NCBI RefSeq assembly: GCF_000495815.1 | Contig: NZ_AWGE01000007.1 | Location: 276,915-340,914, forward strand | Length of the DNA stretch: 64,000 nucleotides | Direction: 5' to 3' | From: Asticcacaulis sp. AC466 | GTDB taxonomy: Bacteria; Pseudomonadota; Alphaproteobacteria; Caulobacterales; Caulobacteraceae | In this document: piece by piece, positions 42,371 to 51,793 of the stretch | Position numbering within the stretch: position 1 is the first letter of the stretch | How the letters are laid out: each line of letters opens with the position of its first letter | Program-made: the position numbers and the translations under genes | Notes under the pieces: model-generated | Databases searched by the model: none | The model's input: the letters and a program-made list of their open reading frames with translations, nothing else | Told to the model about the DNA's origin: nothing

Positions 42371-43762
42371 ATGTCTCAGCCAGTGAGCGACCAATCCGTC
42401 CTGCAGGCGTATGAGCCAATTCACGCCCGCGAAGTCGTTAGCTATGGCCTGGGGGATGCGGGTTTCAACCTGTATTGGGCCCCTCTATCGGCGTTCATGA
42501 TGGTCTATCTTAGCGATGTGGTCGGCTTGAGTCTGGCCAGCATTGCCAGTCTGCTTGTCACTATGCGGCTTATCAGCGCCGTAGCCGATCCGATTTTCGG
42601 CGCAATCGCTGACCGGACTCACACGCGCTACGGGCACTACCGTCCTTGGTTTCTGTGGTTGGCCTTGCCGCTGGCAACCGCCGGAATCCACTTCTTTTCC
42701 CTCGGAAGCGTCGCGTCGGAGGGGCGTCTGGCGAATACCTATATCAGCCTGATCCTCCTTAACCTGATCTATACGGCGGCCAATACGGCCTATAATGCCC
42801 TGTCCGGCGTTATCACCCTCGATTCTGACCAGCGAGGGCTGATTATCAGCGCCCGTTTTGGCGGCGCATTCCTCAGCGCGGTCTTGATCACCTGGGCAAC
42901 GCCGAAGCTGGTGGCTTTCGCTGGCCGCGGCAATGATGCCTTGGGCTGGCAATTCGTCATGACCGTTTTCGGCGTAATCGTTGCGGGGATACTGGTTAAT
43001 CTGTTCCTCCAGACGCGCGAACGCCTTGCGCTGTCATCCCAGCCGAACCACAATCCGCTAACGGATATACGCGACCTGTTTACCAATCGCCCCTGGACCA
43101 TTCTATTTGCCCTGGGCCTAGTAATGCAGTTCGCGTTTATGCTGCATACCGCCATGACACCATATTTTATGAAGGTCTGTATCGGCAAGCCGGACCTTAT
43201 CATCGGTTTCGTCATGACGTTCACACTGGGACTGGCGGCGGGCTCTGCCGCGGCCGCTGTCTTGACCCGATGGCTATCTCGTCAACGATTGATTACACTG
43301 GCCATGACGGTGGCGGGCTTGAGCAGCCTGGCGCTTTACGCCTGCCCTCCAAACCAGACGGTTCTGATGTTCGCGCTCGAAGCCGTCATCGGTGCCGCCT
43401 TTGGAACGGCCAGCACCCTCGCCTTCGTCATGTGCGCCGATACCGCTGACTACAACGCGTGGAAGACCGGCCATCGAGCGACGGCCATGACTTATTCCAT
43501 GATCATGTTTGGCAAGAAAGTCGGTGCTGCGGCTTCGGCTGCGGTCATCGGCGCGGTGCTGGCGGGGTACGCTGCCAACTCGCTCGCGACGCAACGGATT
43601 CTCGATCACATTCGCGACCTGATCGGCCTGGCACCGGCGGCTCTGTGCTTTGGCGCAGCCGGGATCATCGCCCTATACGATTTGACACCCGATCATGTGG
43701 TAAAGCTACAGGCACAGTGGCTGTCCGGCGTGCTTGGAAAGCCGCCTAACCCGCCTCCTTGA
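42371..43762 (+). CDS. GPH-family sugar:cation symporter (MFS)
   Basis: A glycoside-pentoside-hexuronide symporter that moves a sugar or oligosaccharide with a cation across the inner membrane. The 463-residue product has about 12 helices and the family motifs: GLGDAGFNLYWAPLSAFMMVYLSD near residue 26, DPIFGAIADRTHTRYGHYRPW (about 74-94), and the DYNAWKTGHRATAM motif near residue 360. Its place in a cluster with a GH99-like hydrolase and a lactonase suggests it imports a product of that hydrolysis. It overlaps the convergent tacA gene by 17 bases. Confidence 0.92.
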   Translation: MSQPVSDQSVLQAYEPIHAREVVSYGLGDAGFNLYWAPLSAFMMVYLSDVVGLSLASIASLLVTMRLISAVADPIFGAIADRTHTRYGHYRPWFLWLALPLATAGIHFFSLGSVASEGRLANTYISLILLNLIYTAANTAYNALSGVITLDSDQRGLIISARFGGAFLSAVLITWATPKLVAFAGRGNDALGWQFVMTVFGVIVAGILVNLFLQTRERLALSSQPNHNPLTDIRDLFTNRPWTILFALGLVMQFAFMLHTAMTPYFMKVCIGKPDLIIGFVMTFTLGLAAGSAAAAVLTRWLSRQRLITLAMTVAGLSSLALYACPPNQTVLMFALEAVIGAAFGTASTLAFVMCADTADYNAWKTGHRATAMTYSMIMFGKKVGAAASAAVIGAVLAGYAANSLATQRILDHIRDLIGLAPAALCFGAAGIIALYDLTPDHVVKLQAQWLSGVLGKPPNPPP

Positions 43763-45209
43763 CCAATCCCTCCAGACCACAATCGCGCACCTTGCGATAG
43801 AGGGTCGATCGACCGATACCCAGACGACGCGCGACTTCCGACATATGACCGGCATAGACGCCGATGGCATGCTCGATCAGGTCGCGTTCAATGTCTTCGA
43901 GTTTGCGCAGGTGCCCGGCCTCATCCAGAATACGTACCGGCGCGTCATGCAAGGCGCTCAAAGCCTCATGATGTTCTTCCAGAACGCGGACCACGCTGGG
44001 GGCTGCGTCGTCCGACGACGTCATGATCGGCGCCACCTGGCCGCTGATTGCCGGGAAATCGAAGGCCTGAAGATGGGGGCTGTCGCTCAGGACAATGGCA
44101 CGATAGACGGTGTTTTCCAATTGACGCACATTGCCGGGCCAATCATAGGCCGTCAACATTGACAAAGCATCGCCGGACACACCGGTCACGCGCTTGCCTT
44201 CTTCGATATTGAAGCGGCGAATGAAGTGATCGATCAGCGCTGGGATGTCCTCGCGGCGCTCACGCAAGGACGGCGCTTCGACCGGAAAGACATTGAGCCG
44301 GTAGAACAGGTCCTCGCGGAAGGCCCCAGCCTTGACCTGGTCGGCCAGGTTGCGATTGGTCGCCGAAATGATGCGAACATCGACCTTGACCGGACGCTTG
44401 GAACCGACCGGATCGATTTCACCTTCCTGCAAGGCGCGCAGCAGCTTGACCTGCATGTCGAGCGGAAGCTCGCCGACCTCGTCAAGGAACAGGGTGCCGC
44501 CATTGGCTTCCTGGAACTTGCCCAGATGTTTGTCGGATGCACCGGTGAAAGATCCCTTTTCGTGGCCGAAGAGGATCGATTCGACGAGATTTTCCGGCAA
44601 GGCGCCGCAGTTGACGGCGACAAAGGCCTTGCCGGCGCGTTCCGACGATCCTTGAATGGCGCGGGCAATCAGTTCCTTGCCGACGCCGCTTTCGCCAAGG
44701 ATCAGCACGGGGATCGACGACTTTGCGGCGCGTTCGCCCAAGCGGCGTACGATCTGCATGGCGGCCGATGTGCCGATCAAGTCGTCGAACGACGTGCGAT
44801 TGGCCGTGTGCTTTTTCAGCCGCGCCACTTCGGCGGACAGGTCGCCCATCTGGAGCGCATTGCGAACCGATACCAGTATGCGTTCAGGCGACGCCGGCTT
44901 GATAAAGAAGTCCTGCGCGCCGGCCTGCATGGCCTTGACGACCGTATCGATACCGCCCGACGCCGTCAGCACCACGACCGGCGTACGGATGCCTGCGGCG
45001 CGGATTTCCTTAAGCGTGTCAATGCCCGACTGCCCGGGCATGACCAGGTCAAGGATGACGGCATCGATGCCGGAATTCTGCGACAGTCGATCATAGGCCT
45101 CGTTACCGTTTTCCGCATGCAGGACGGAAAAGCCCTCGCGTTCCAGTACGGCCTGAATCAGCCGGCGCTGCGTCGGATCATCGTCACAGATCAGGATCGT
45201 TTTTGCCAT
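43746..45209 (-). CDS. tacA: Sigma-54-dependent response regulator, TacA-like
   Basis: The 487-residue protein has an N-terminal receiver domain (phospho-acceptor Asp in VILDLVMPGQSG, about residue 54). The central AAA+ sigma-54 activation domain follows: Walker A GESGVGKE, GSFTGAS L1 loop, Walker B GGTLFLDEVGELP. A Fis-type HTH (EVARRLGIGRSTLYRKV) ends it. It resembles, from memory, Caulobacter TacA, which drives stalk genes together with the ShkA/ShpA phosphorelay. The L1 motif is GSFTGA rather than the more usual GAFTGA. No cognate kinase is adjacent. Confidence 0.88.
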   Translation of the reverse strand: MAKTILICDDDPTQRRLIQAVLEREGFSVLHAENGNEAYDRLSQNSGIDAVILDLVMPGQSGIDTLKEIRAAGIRTPVVVLTASGGIDTVVKAMQAGAQDFFIKPASPERILVSVRNALQMGDLSAEVARLKKHTANRTSFDDLIGTSAAMQIVRRLGERAAKSSIPVLILGESGVGKELIARAIQGSSERAGKAFVAVNCGALPENLVESILFGHEKGSFTGASDKHLGKFQEANGGTLFLDEVGELPLDMQVKLLRALQEGEIDPVGSKRPVKVDVRIISATNRNLADQVKAGAFREDLFYRLNVFPVEAPSLRERREDIPALIDHFIRRFNIEEGKRVTGVSGDALSMLTAYDWPGNVRQLENTVYRAIVLSDSPHLQAFDFPAISGQVAPIMTSSDDAAPSVVRVLEEHHEALSALHDAPVRILDEAGHLRKLEDIERDLIEHAIGVYAGHMSEVARRLGIGRSTLYRKVRDCGLEGLVKEAG

Positions 45210-45443
45210 GTCACACCATCAATCGTTCTGAATCATTTGACGAACCCATTCGAAATTCGCCTTATTTTGAAACACAACTAGTCCTTCGGGGTGAAAATCG
45301 GGTGTAGAACTATGATTAATGTGCCGTTTTCGTACGCCCTGAAACGAGACACCTAGCCGCTGCGGTCGCGGCGCACAGTGACCGGGACAAGATTTTCCGC
45401 CCAGCCTCTCGATTTTGTCAGAGTTTGTCGCTATGTCCGGAAC

Positions 45444-47261
45444 ATGAAAACAGATACTGCCGCTTCGGCCACACTACCCGTCGACCCCGCCACACAATTG
45501 CCCGTCTGGGATCTGTCCGATCTCTACGACGGTCCCGAAGACCCCAAGATCGCGCAGGATTTCGCGCGGGGGGAAGCCCACATCAACGAGTTGGCCAAAC
45601 TTCAGGGGCAGTTCGTATCGGCGCGCGGCAATGCGGAACGCTTGGGCCTGCTTATCGACCAGGCGGCATCGCTATACGAAAAGGCGATGGACGAGATGGG
45701 CGGCGCACTGGCCTATGCCACCTTGGCGTCAACCATTGACCGTGAAAACGCGCGCATCGCCAAAATGCAGTCCGACCTCGGCACGCAGGCCGCGATGATC
45801 TCCGCCGACAGTCTGTTCCTGTCGCTGGAACTCAACCAGTTGGAAGACTGGGAAATCGAAAATGCCTTCAAAACCGTCGAGAAGGCGCAACGCTGGCGTC
45901 CGTGGCTGCGTCGCATCCGCGCCTCACGCCCACACGAACTGACGCCGGACCTTGAACGGCTGATGCTGGAACGGATGCCGGCCGTAAGCCAGTGGACCCG
46001 GCTGTTCGACGAAACCCTGACGCGCCTGCGCGCCAAGGTGGGTAAGGAATCGTTGACGCTTAACGAAGCCCTGACGCGTCTGTCTGCACCGCAGGCCCCG
46101 ATACGTAAGGCCGCCGCCCAGGGCCTGAGCGTGGCGCTTCGCGACAATGCGCCGGTGCTCGCCCTTTCTCTCAATACCCTTGCCTTCGAAAAGCAGGTCG
46201 AAGACCGCTGGCGCAAATATGCCGATCCGGCGGCGGCGCGCCATCTCGCCAATGAGGTGGACAAGGACGCCGTCGACGCCATGGCCGAGGCAGTCAGCGA
46301 GTCTTACGTCAACCTCTCCCACCGCTACTACAAGCTGAAGGCCAAGGTAATGGGCCGAAAGCAACTGGACTATTGGGACCGCAACGCCCCCCTCACCCAG
46401 GATATCCAGAAGCATTACAGCTGGGAAGAGGCCCGAAAAATCGTCCTCGACAGCTTCGCCCAGATGGGACCGGAATTCGCCGATCGCGCCGAACGGTTCT
46501 TCGACCGTCCGTGGATCGACGCCGCCCCGCGTCCCGGTAAATCGTCAGGCGCCTACGCCCACCCGGTTACAGCCAACCGCCATCCCTACGTCATGCTGAA
46601 TTTCTCCGGCGACCGGCGCGAAGTCCTCACCCTGGCCCACGAATTGGGTCATGCGGTGCACCAGACCCTGTGCCAGCCGCTGGGGTCAATATTGGCCGAC
46701 ACCCCGTTGACCCTCGCCGAAACCGCCTCCATCTTCGCCGAAGGCCTTGTGTTTGAGCACCTGGTTGCCACGGCCACCCTTGAGGAAAAGAAAGCCTTGT
46801 TGGCCGGCAAGATCGAGGACGGCCTGAACAGCGTCATCCGCCAGATCGCCTTTCATCGTTTCGAGGAAAAGTTTCACGCCGCCCGCCTGGAGGGTGAGGT
46901 GGCTCTGGATCAGATCAATGCGATGTGGCTCGATGTCATGGGCGAAAGCCTTGGTCCCGCGATCAAGCTGAATGACGGCTACGAGGTCTATTGGGCCTAT
47001 GTCAGCCACTTCGTCCATTCGCCGTTTTACGTGTATGCCTACGCCTTCGGCGACTTGCTGGTCTCCGCCCTGATGGAAAAGCGCCGCGAAAATCCGGCTG
47101 CCTTTACGCCACTCTATCGCGAACTGCTGGCCGGCGGCGGTACGCGAACCTATGTCGAGGCATTGGCGCCGTTCGGCATGAACCCACGCGACAAGTCCTT
47201 CTGGAAGATGGGCTGCGCGCGTCTTGAAGGCCTGATAGAGGCGTTCGAAGCGCTCGTCTGA
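45444..47261 (+). CDS. M3-family oligoendopeptidase (PepF type)
   Basis: A cytoplasmic zinc peptidase that degrades oligopeptides. From ATG at 45444 the 605-residue protein lacks a signal peptide. The M3 zinc motif HELGH lies near residue 399 (LAHELGHAVHQ), with the third ligand Glu in the LAETASIFAE segment downstream. A PepF-type N-terminal region (WDLSDLYDGPEDPKI) and a YVSHFVHSPFYVYAYAFGDLL motif complete the pattern. PepF-type enzymes usually have about 600 residues, matching this one. Confidence 0.95.
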   Translation: MKTDTAASATLPVDPATQLPVWDLSDLYDGPEDPKIAQDFARGEAHINELAKLQGQFVSARGNAERLGLLIDQAASLYEKAMDEMGGALAYATLASTIDRENARIAKMQSDLGTQAAMISADSLFLSLELNQLEDWEIENAFKTVEKAQRWRPWLRRIRASRPHELTPDLERLMLERMPAVSQWTRLFDETLTRLRAKVGKESLTLNEALTRLSAPQAPIRKAAAQGLSVALRDNAPVLALSLNTLAFEKQVEDRWRKYADPAAARHLANEVDKDAVDAMAEAVSESYVNLSHRYYKLKAKVMGRKQLDYWDRNAPLTQDIQKHYSWEEARKIVLDSFAQMGPEFADRAERFFDRPWIDAAPRPGKSSGAYAHPVTANRHPYVMLNFSGDRREVLTLAHELGHAVHQTLCQPLGSILADTPLTLAETASIFAEGLVFEHLVATATLEEKKALLAGKIEDGLNSVIRQIAFHRFEEKFHAARLEGEVALDQINAMWLDVMGESLGPAIKLNDGYEVYWAYVSHFVHSPFYVYAYAFGDLLVSALMEKRRENPAAFTPLYRELLAGGGTRTYVEALAPFGMNPRDKSFWKMGCARLEGLIEAFEALV

Positions 47262-47370
47262 CGCCGATTAATCGGCAAAACGACAATTGACCTGCGCGGC
47301 GAGCTTTTGTAAGAGCGTTGATAATATCTTCGTGCGCGGAGTCAAATCCGCCCTTCTCAGGATGAACGCC

Positions 47371-47613
47371 ATGGCTGACCATCACGACCACTCCGACTAT
47401 GTCCCAGGCGAAATGGACGTGCATCAGCAGCAGCATTCATACGAGCTGTTTACCAGCCTGACCAAGTGGCTCAGTCTGCACCTGGCCGTAGTCCTCACCT
47501 TCCTGGTCCTGCTGACATGCACGAAGACAGGATTTATTGGTTCGCTCATCGCGGCGGTTGTAGTCGCAGCGGTCGGCTGGTTCATGCTGAAGAAGAAGCC
47601 GGATCAGCACTGA
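47371..47613 (+). CDS. aa3-type cytochrome c oxidase subunit IV
   Basis: A small subunit of the bacterial aa3 oxidase. From ATG at 47371 (AGGA site eight bases before) the 80-residue product has a His-rich N-terminus (MADHHDHSDYVPGEMDVHQQQHSYE), then two helices (LSLHLAVVLTFLVLLTC and GSLIAAVVVAAVGWFML), then a Lys tail. The layout matches the bacterial coxIV family (PF07835). The oxidase core genes are not in the window. Confidence 0.85.
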   Translation: MADHHDHSDYVPGEMDVHQQQHSYELFTSLTKWLSLHLAVVLTFLVLLTCTKTGFIGSLIAAVVVAAVGWFMLKKKPDQH

Positions 47614-47936
47614 TAACGGGCTTAGGCCACCTAAGCGACTTGATTATTGACGCCCGCGTGCCCTGCACACGGGCGTTTTTATTTACGAATGGCGCCATAG
47701 GTCTGAGTATTTGCCGAGGTAAAAGCAGAACTGGTTGATCCGTTGCGGCCTCTTTACGCCGTCGGCAAACACGCATAGTTTAGCCCAAGTAATGATTACA
47801 AGGACCAGATATCGACCATTCGATCTTTGACTTGGCGATCATTTAGCCATAACAGACACAATAATTATAAGCGACGCCAAAGTCGTTACGGGTGTATCGA
47901 GTATCCTTGTAAGCCTCAGTTAAAAAGGGAAGAATC
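47614..47936. other. Intergenic region before pnt operon
   Basis: After the coxIV terminator (47650-47684) there is an AT-rich stretch of about 200 bases with no gene; it must hold the pnt promoter. A TAATTATAA-type segment occurs near 47870. Nothing else is supported. Confidence 0.5.
47650..47684 (+). terminator. Rho-independent terminator after coxIV gene
   Basis: ACGCCCG pairs with CGGGCGT (seven pairs, 13-base loop with internal GTG/CAC pairing), followed by TTTTTATTT. Confidence 0.78.
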
Positions 47937-49082
47937 GTGGGCTTAACCCTTGCTATTACCAAAGAACAGATCGCGGGTGAGACACGCGTCGCCGCCACAC
48001 CTGACACCGTCAGAAAATGGACCGGCGCGGGCCACATCGTAAAAATACAGACGGGCTCGGGCCTTGGAGCCTCGATTACGGATATGGCGTTTAGCGATGC
48101 GGGCGCGACCATCGTCGCAACCCTCAAGGAGGCCCTGAGCGACGCCGATATCGTCTTGAAAGTCCGGCAACCGGCGGCCGATGAAATCACAGCGCTAAAA
48201 TCCGGCGCAATCGTCATCGCCATGCTGGATGCCTATCGCGAAAAGGGCGCCTTGAACAGCCTGGCCAAGGCCGGGGCATCCGCTTATGCCATGGAATTCG
48301 TGCCGCGCATTACCCGCGCGCAAGTCATGGACGTGCTATCGTCCCAGGCCAACCTGGCCGGTTACCGCGCCGTTATCGAAGCTGCCAACGCCTATGGCAA
48401 GGCCTTCCCGATGATGATGACGGCGGCGGGAACGGTCGCGCCCGCTAAAGCCTTTATCATGGGCGTCGGCGTCGCGGGACTTCAGGCCATCGCCACGGCC
48501 CGCCGCCTGGGCGCCGTGGTCACCGCCACAGACGTCCGGCCCGCCACTAAGGAGCAGGTTGAATCACTAGGGGCGAAATTCCTGGCCGTCGAGGACGATG
48601 AATTCAAGAACGCTCAGACCGCCGGCGGTTATGCCAAGGAAATGTCGGCCGAATACAAGGCGAAACAGGCCGCCCTCACCTCAACCCACATCGCCAAACA
48701 GGACATCGTCATTACCACGGCCCTGATTCCCGGCCGCGCCGCGCCGATCCTGGTCACGCGCGAACAGGTCGCTTCGATGAAGCCCGGTTCGGTGCTGGTC
48801 GACCTGGCCGCTCCGCAAGGCGGCAATGTCGAAGGCTGCGTCCGCGGCGAGACCGTCGATATCAATGGCGTCAAGATCATCGGACCCAGCAATATCGCCG
48901 CCAGCATCGCCGCTGATGCCTCGGCGCTCTATGCCAAGAACCTGCAAGCCTTTGTCGGCCTGCTGATCGACAAGGATGGCAATCTGATACCAGATGCAAA
49001 AACCGGCGCTGAGGATGAAATCCTCAAGGCCGCCCTTGTTACTGCTGGCGGCGCCGTCGTCCATCCCAATCTGAAAGGCTAA
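47937..49082 (+). CDS. pntAA: NAD(P) transhydrogenase subunit alpha, part 1
   Basis: PntAA is the NAD(H)-binding domain I of the proton-pumping transhydrogenase, which reduces NADP+ with NADH at the cost of the proton gradient. The start is GTG at 47937 with a GGGA site before it. The 381-residue product has the AlaDH/PNT N-terminal domain (KEQIAGETRVAATPDTV at about 8-24), and the NAD-binding motif GVGVAGLQAIATARRLGAVVTATD at about 180-203. RGETVDINGVKIIGPSNI lies near residue 303. This split form, separate from the small membrane subunit, is typical of alphaproteobacteria. Confidence 0.96.
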   Translation: MGLTLAITKEQIAGETRVAATPDTVRKWTGAGHIVKIQTGSGLGASITDMAFSDAGATIVATLKEALSDADIVLKVRQPAADEITALKSGAIVIAMLDAYREKGALNSLAKAGASAYAMEFVPRITRAQVMDVLSSQANLAGYRAVIEAANAYGKAFPMMMTAAGTVAPAKAFIMGVGVAGLQAIATARRLGAVVTATDVRPATKEQVESLGAKFLAVEDDEFKNAQTAGGYAKEMSAEYKAKQAALTSTHIAKQDIVITTALIPGRAAPILVTREQVASMKPGSVLVDLAAPQGGNVEGCVRGETVDINGVKIIGPSNIAASIAADASALYAKNLQAFVGLLIDKDGNLIPDAKTGAEDEILKAALVTAGGAVVHPNLKG

Positions 49083-49085
49083 GTC

Positions 49086-49478
49086 ATGGAAGCCGTAGAT
49101 CCCACCCTCTTCCGCCTGGCCATCTTCGTTCTGGCCATCTTCGTCGGCTACTACGTCGTCTGGAGCGTGACGCCTGCCCTGCATACACCCCTCATGGCCG
49201 TCACCAACGCCATCTCTTCCGTCATCATCGTCGGTGCCCTGATCGCCGCCGCGGCGACCGCCAACGGTGGCGGCCTGTCGTGGGTGTCGAAAGGCGCCGG
49301 CGGGATTGCGTCGGCGTTGGCCGCCGTCAACATCTTCGGCGGCTTCATGGTCACGCGACGTATGCTGGCCATGTACAAAAAGAAAGAAAAAAAGCCCTCA
49401 GGCAGCGATGCGGTAGGGCAAAACAAACAGCCCTCAAGTAGCGCAGCGGTAGGGCAAACTAAAGACGGGGGCAAGTAA
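49086..49478 (+). CDS. pntAB: NAD(P) transhydrogenase subunit alpha, part 2 (membrane)
   Basis: This is the small membrane subunit, with three to four helices that form part of the proton channel. The 130-residue product has FRLAIFVLAIFVGYYVVWSV, HTPLMAVTNAISSVIIVGAL (the conserved PNT segment) and IASALAAVNIFGGFMVTRRML. The last about 30 residues are unusual: a 12-residue repeat, PSGSDAVGQNKQ then PSSSAAVGQTKD, made by a 36-base DNA repeat (49394-49455). The helical core is normal, so the tail probably does not affect function. Three bases separate it from pntAA. Confidence 0.95.
   Translation: MEAVDPTLFRLAIFVLAIFVGYYVVWSVTPALHTPLMAVTNAISSVIIVGALIAAAATANGGGLSWVSKGAGGIASALAAVNIFGGFMVTRRMLAMYKKKEKKPSGSDAVGQNKQPSSSAAVGQTKDGGK
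49394..49455 (+). repeat. Two 26-base units with GCCCT...AGGGC ends inside pntAB
   Basis: Units at 49394-49419 and 49430-49455 (period 36) share about 70-80% identity and begin GCCCTCA and end GGTAGGGC, so each has inverted terminal pentamers. Both are in frame and encode the 12-residue repeat. The form resembles small palindromic elements that insert into coding regions. Confidence 0.6.
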
Positions 49479-50897
49479 ATGGATTTCGCCAATATTTCCG
49501 CCTTCGCCTATCTGGTTTCGGGCGTGCTGTTCATCCTGGCCCTGCGTGGGCTCTCCTCACCGGAGACCTCGCGAAAGGGTAATCTCTATGGCATGGTCGG
49601 CATGGCCATTGCCGTCGGCGTGACCCTGCTGTCCCTGCTCTTCAAGGGTACGCTCGATCCCGTCACCATCGTGATCATCCTTTGTGGCATAGCCGTCGGC
49701 GGCATAGCCGGCATGACGATCGCCAACAAGGTCTCCATGACCTCCATGCCGCAACTTGTGGCGGCCTTCCACTCCCTGGTCGGCATGGCGGCCTGCATGG
49801 TCGCCGTGGGCGCCCTGTATGCCCCTCAGGCGTTCGGGATCGATGACGGTGCCGGCGGATTGAAAACCCAGAGCCTGATCGAACTGTCGCTCGGCTGCGC
49901 TATCGGTGCCATTACCTTCACCGGTTCCGTCATCGCCTTCGCCAAGCTCAACGGCAATATGTCGGGCGCGCCGATCATCCTGCCCGCCCGACACCTGATC
50001 AACATCGCGCTGGGCGTGGCGCTGGTCGCACTGATCGTCGTACTTATCGTCACGCACGGTCTGGCGACCTGGGCGTTCTGGGCTATTTTCGCCATCGCTC
50101 TGGTGCTGGGCGTGACCCTCATCGTCCCCATCGGGGGTGCCGACATGCCGGTTGTCGTGTCCATGCTCAACTCCTATTCCGGTTGGGCCGCTGCGGCGCT
50201 GGGCTTCACGCTGGAAAACATCGCCCTGATCATCACCGGCGCCTTGGTCGGTTCGTCGGGCGCTATCCTGAGCTACATCATGTGCAAGGGCATGAATCGG
50301 AACTTCTTCAGCGTCATCATGGGCGGCTTCGGCGGGGAAACAGCCGCTGCCGCCGGTGGCCACGTCGAGACACGCCCGGTCAAGCAAGGGTCGGCTGACG
50401 ATGCCGCCTTCATTATGAAAAACGCGTCAAAGGTCATTATCGTTCCGGGCTACGGCATGGCTGTCGCCCAGGCTCAGCACGCCCTGCGCGAGATGGCCGA
50501 CAAGCTGAAGGAGGAAGGTGTCGAGGTAAAGTACGCCATCCATCCGGTCGCCGGACGTATGCCTGGTCACATGAACGTCCTGCTTGCCGAAGCCAATGTG
50601 CCCTATGATGAGGTCTTCGAATTGGAAGATATCAATTCGGAATTCGCCACGGCCGACGTCGCCTTCGTCATCGGCGCCAATGATGTCACCAATCCGGCAG
50701 CCAAGACGGACACAACCTCTCCCATATATGGCATGCCGATTTTGGATGTTGAAAAGGCGCGTACCGTTCTGTTTATCAAGCGTGGCATGGCTGCGGGCTA
50801 TGCCGGCGTGGAAAACGAACTGTTCTTCCGCGATAACACCATGATGCTATTTGCCGATGCCAAGAAGATGGTCGAAGGTATCGTCAAGGCACTTTAA
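49479..50897 (+). CDS. pntB: NAD(P) transhydrogenase subunit beta
   Basis: PntB carries the rest of the proton channel and the NADP(H)-binding domain III. The 472-residue protein has about nine helices in the first 270 residues. The domain III core includes VIIVPGYGMAVAQAQHALREMA at about 317-338 and HPVAGRMPGHMNVLLAEA, with the NADP-binding FVIGANDVTNPAA near residue 398. A C-terminal RGMAAGYAGVENELFF motif closes it. It directly follows the pntAB stop codon without a gap. Confidence 0.97.
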   Translation: MDFANISAFAYLVSGVLFILALRGLSSPETSRKGNLYGMVGMAIAVGVTLLSLLFKGTLDPVTIVIILCGIAVGGIAGMTIANKVSMTSMPQLVAAFHSLVGMAACMVAVGALYAPQAFGIDDGAGGLKTQSLIELSLGCAIGAITFTGSVIAFAKLNGNMSGAPIILPARHLINIALGVALVALIVVLIVTHGLATWAFWAIFAIALVLGVTLIVPIGGADMPVVVSMLNSYSGWAAAALGFTLENIALIITGALVGSSGAILSYIMCKGMNRNFFSVIMGGFGGETAAAAGGHVETRPVKQGSADDAAFIMKNASKVIIVPGYGMAVAQAQHALREMADKLKEEGVEVKYAIHPVAGRMPGHMNVLLAEANVPYDEVFELEDINSEFATADVAFVIGANDVTNPAAKTDTTSPIYGMPILDVEKARTVLFIKRGMAAGYAGVENELFFRDNTMMLFADAKKMVEGIVKAL

Positions 50898-50921
50898 GGG
50901 CCTAAAGGTCTGAAAAACGGG

Positions 50922-50960
50922 TTATGGCGCAACGGATTATCGTTGCGCCATAAATTTTGC
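50922..50960 (+). terminator. Rho-independent terminator after pnt operon
   Basis: A 13-pair perfect stem (TTATGGCGCAACG with CGTTGCGCCATAA), a six-base loop, then ATTTTG. It lies about 25 bases past the pntB stop. Confidence 0.8.
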
Positions 50961-51006
50961 ATAATCCGTCGTCTATAGTCCCCGCTATCATTCCGGGGAA
51001 CATCTC

Positions 51007-51717
51007 ATGCACCATCGAACATTTACCGCCGCCCAAGCAGGGGTAATGGCCGCCGCCATAGCCCTTTGCGCTGCCATCAGCGTCAGCGCCGCGCCTGTCG
51101 AAACCAAAACTATTCCAGCTGAAGACCTCTTCCCGTTTCTGCGGAACTATTACGCGCTGCCGGCGGCTGAGCGTACTGAGTTTCATCTTGGCTATGCGCT
51201 CAGGGTGCAGGGTGCGCGACCCGATCAGATCGACCTCAGCCTGCAAGACGGCGCAAATAGAAGCCGTATAGCTGCCGATGCGCAAGGCTACCTGTCGCCC
51301 TTACCGACTGACGCGCAGCTAAAAGCAAAAGCGAAACTGAGCGTGACCCGGCCGGCTGAGGCCAAGTGCGGTATATCCATGGAGGTGCTGCCAAATCCCT
51401 CGCCTTCGCAAAGCATGGATGCCAAGTCCCTTGCCCTGGCTGTAAGCCAGGCGCGTGCCGGGTCGAAAAAGCTGGCAGGCGTGCTGGCCATGGCCATGCC
51501 GACGCTCGATCGGGTCGATATTCTGGGTGTAACCTCGGGCGAAGTGAAACTGGCCAACGGCACGACCCGCCCCCTGCCTTTTACCCCCGCCTCGACGGAC
51601 AAAAAGGGCGGCCGACATCCGGCCCACCTGACCTTTGTCCCGGCGGATATGCCCGGCGCCGTTACCCTGACCTTCAAGGGCGTGCCGACGCGGCTGCTGA
51701 TCGGCTCCAAGGATTAG
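51007..51717 (+). CDS. Exported protein of unknown function, tandem paralog A
   Basis: The 236-residue product has a signal peptide (MAAAIALCAAISVSAAP) and a mature domain. It shares with the next gene a mosaic of motifs: FPFLRNYYALPAAERTEF, SPLPTDAQLKAKA, KLAGVLAMAMPTLDRVDI, LANGTTRPLPFT and FVPADMPGAVTLTF. The shared elements lie in the same order in both proteins. No catalytic motif is visible. It starts after the pnt terminator, so it has its own promoter. Confidence 0.72.
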   Translation: MHHRTFTAAQAGVMAAAIALCAAISVSAAPVETKTIPAEDLFPFLRNYYALPAAERTEFHLGYALRVQGARPDQIDLSLQDGANRSRIAADAQGYLSPLPTDAQLKAKAKLSVTRPAEAKCGISMEVLPNPSPSQSMDAKSLALAVSQARAGSKKLAGVLAMAMPTLDRVDILGVTSGEVKLANGTTRPLPFTPASTDKKGGRHPAHLTFVPADMPGAVTLTFKGVPTRLLIGSKD

Positions 51718-51793
51718 GCTCGTTCAGCCGCCATTCAGGCTTAACTTTTTATAGTGCGGCAAGTTATGATAAGTGATCATAACAAGATCGGTG

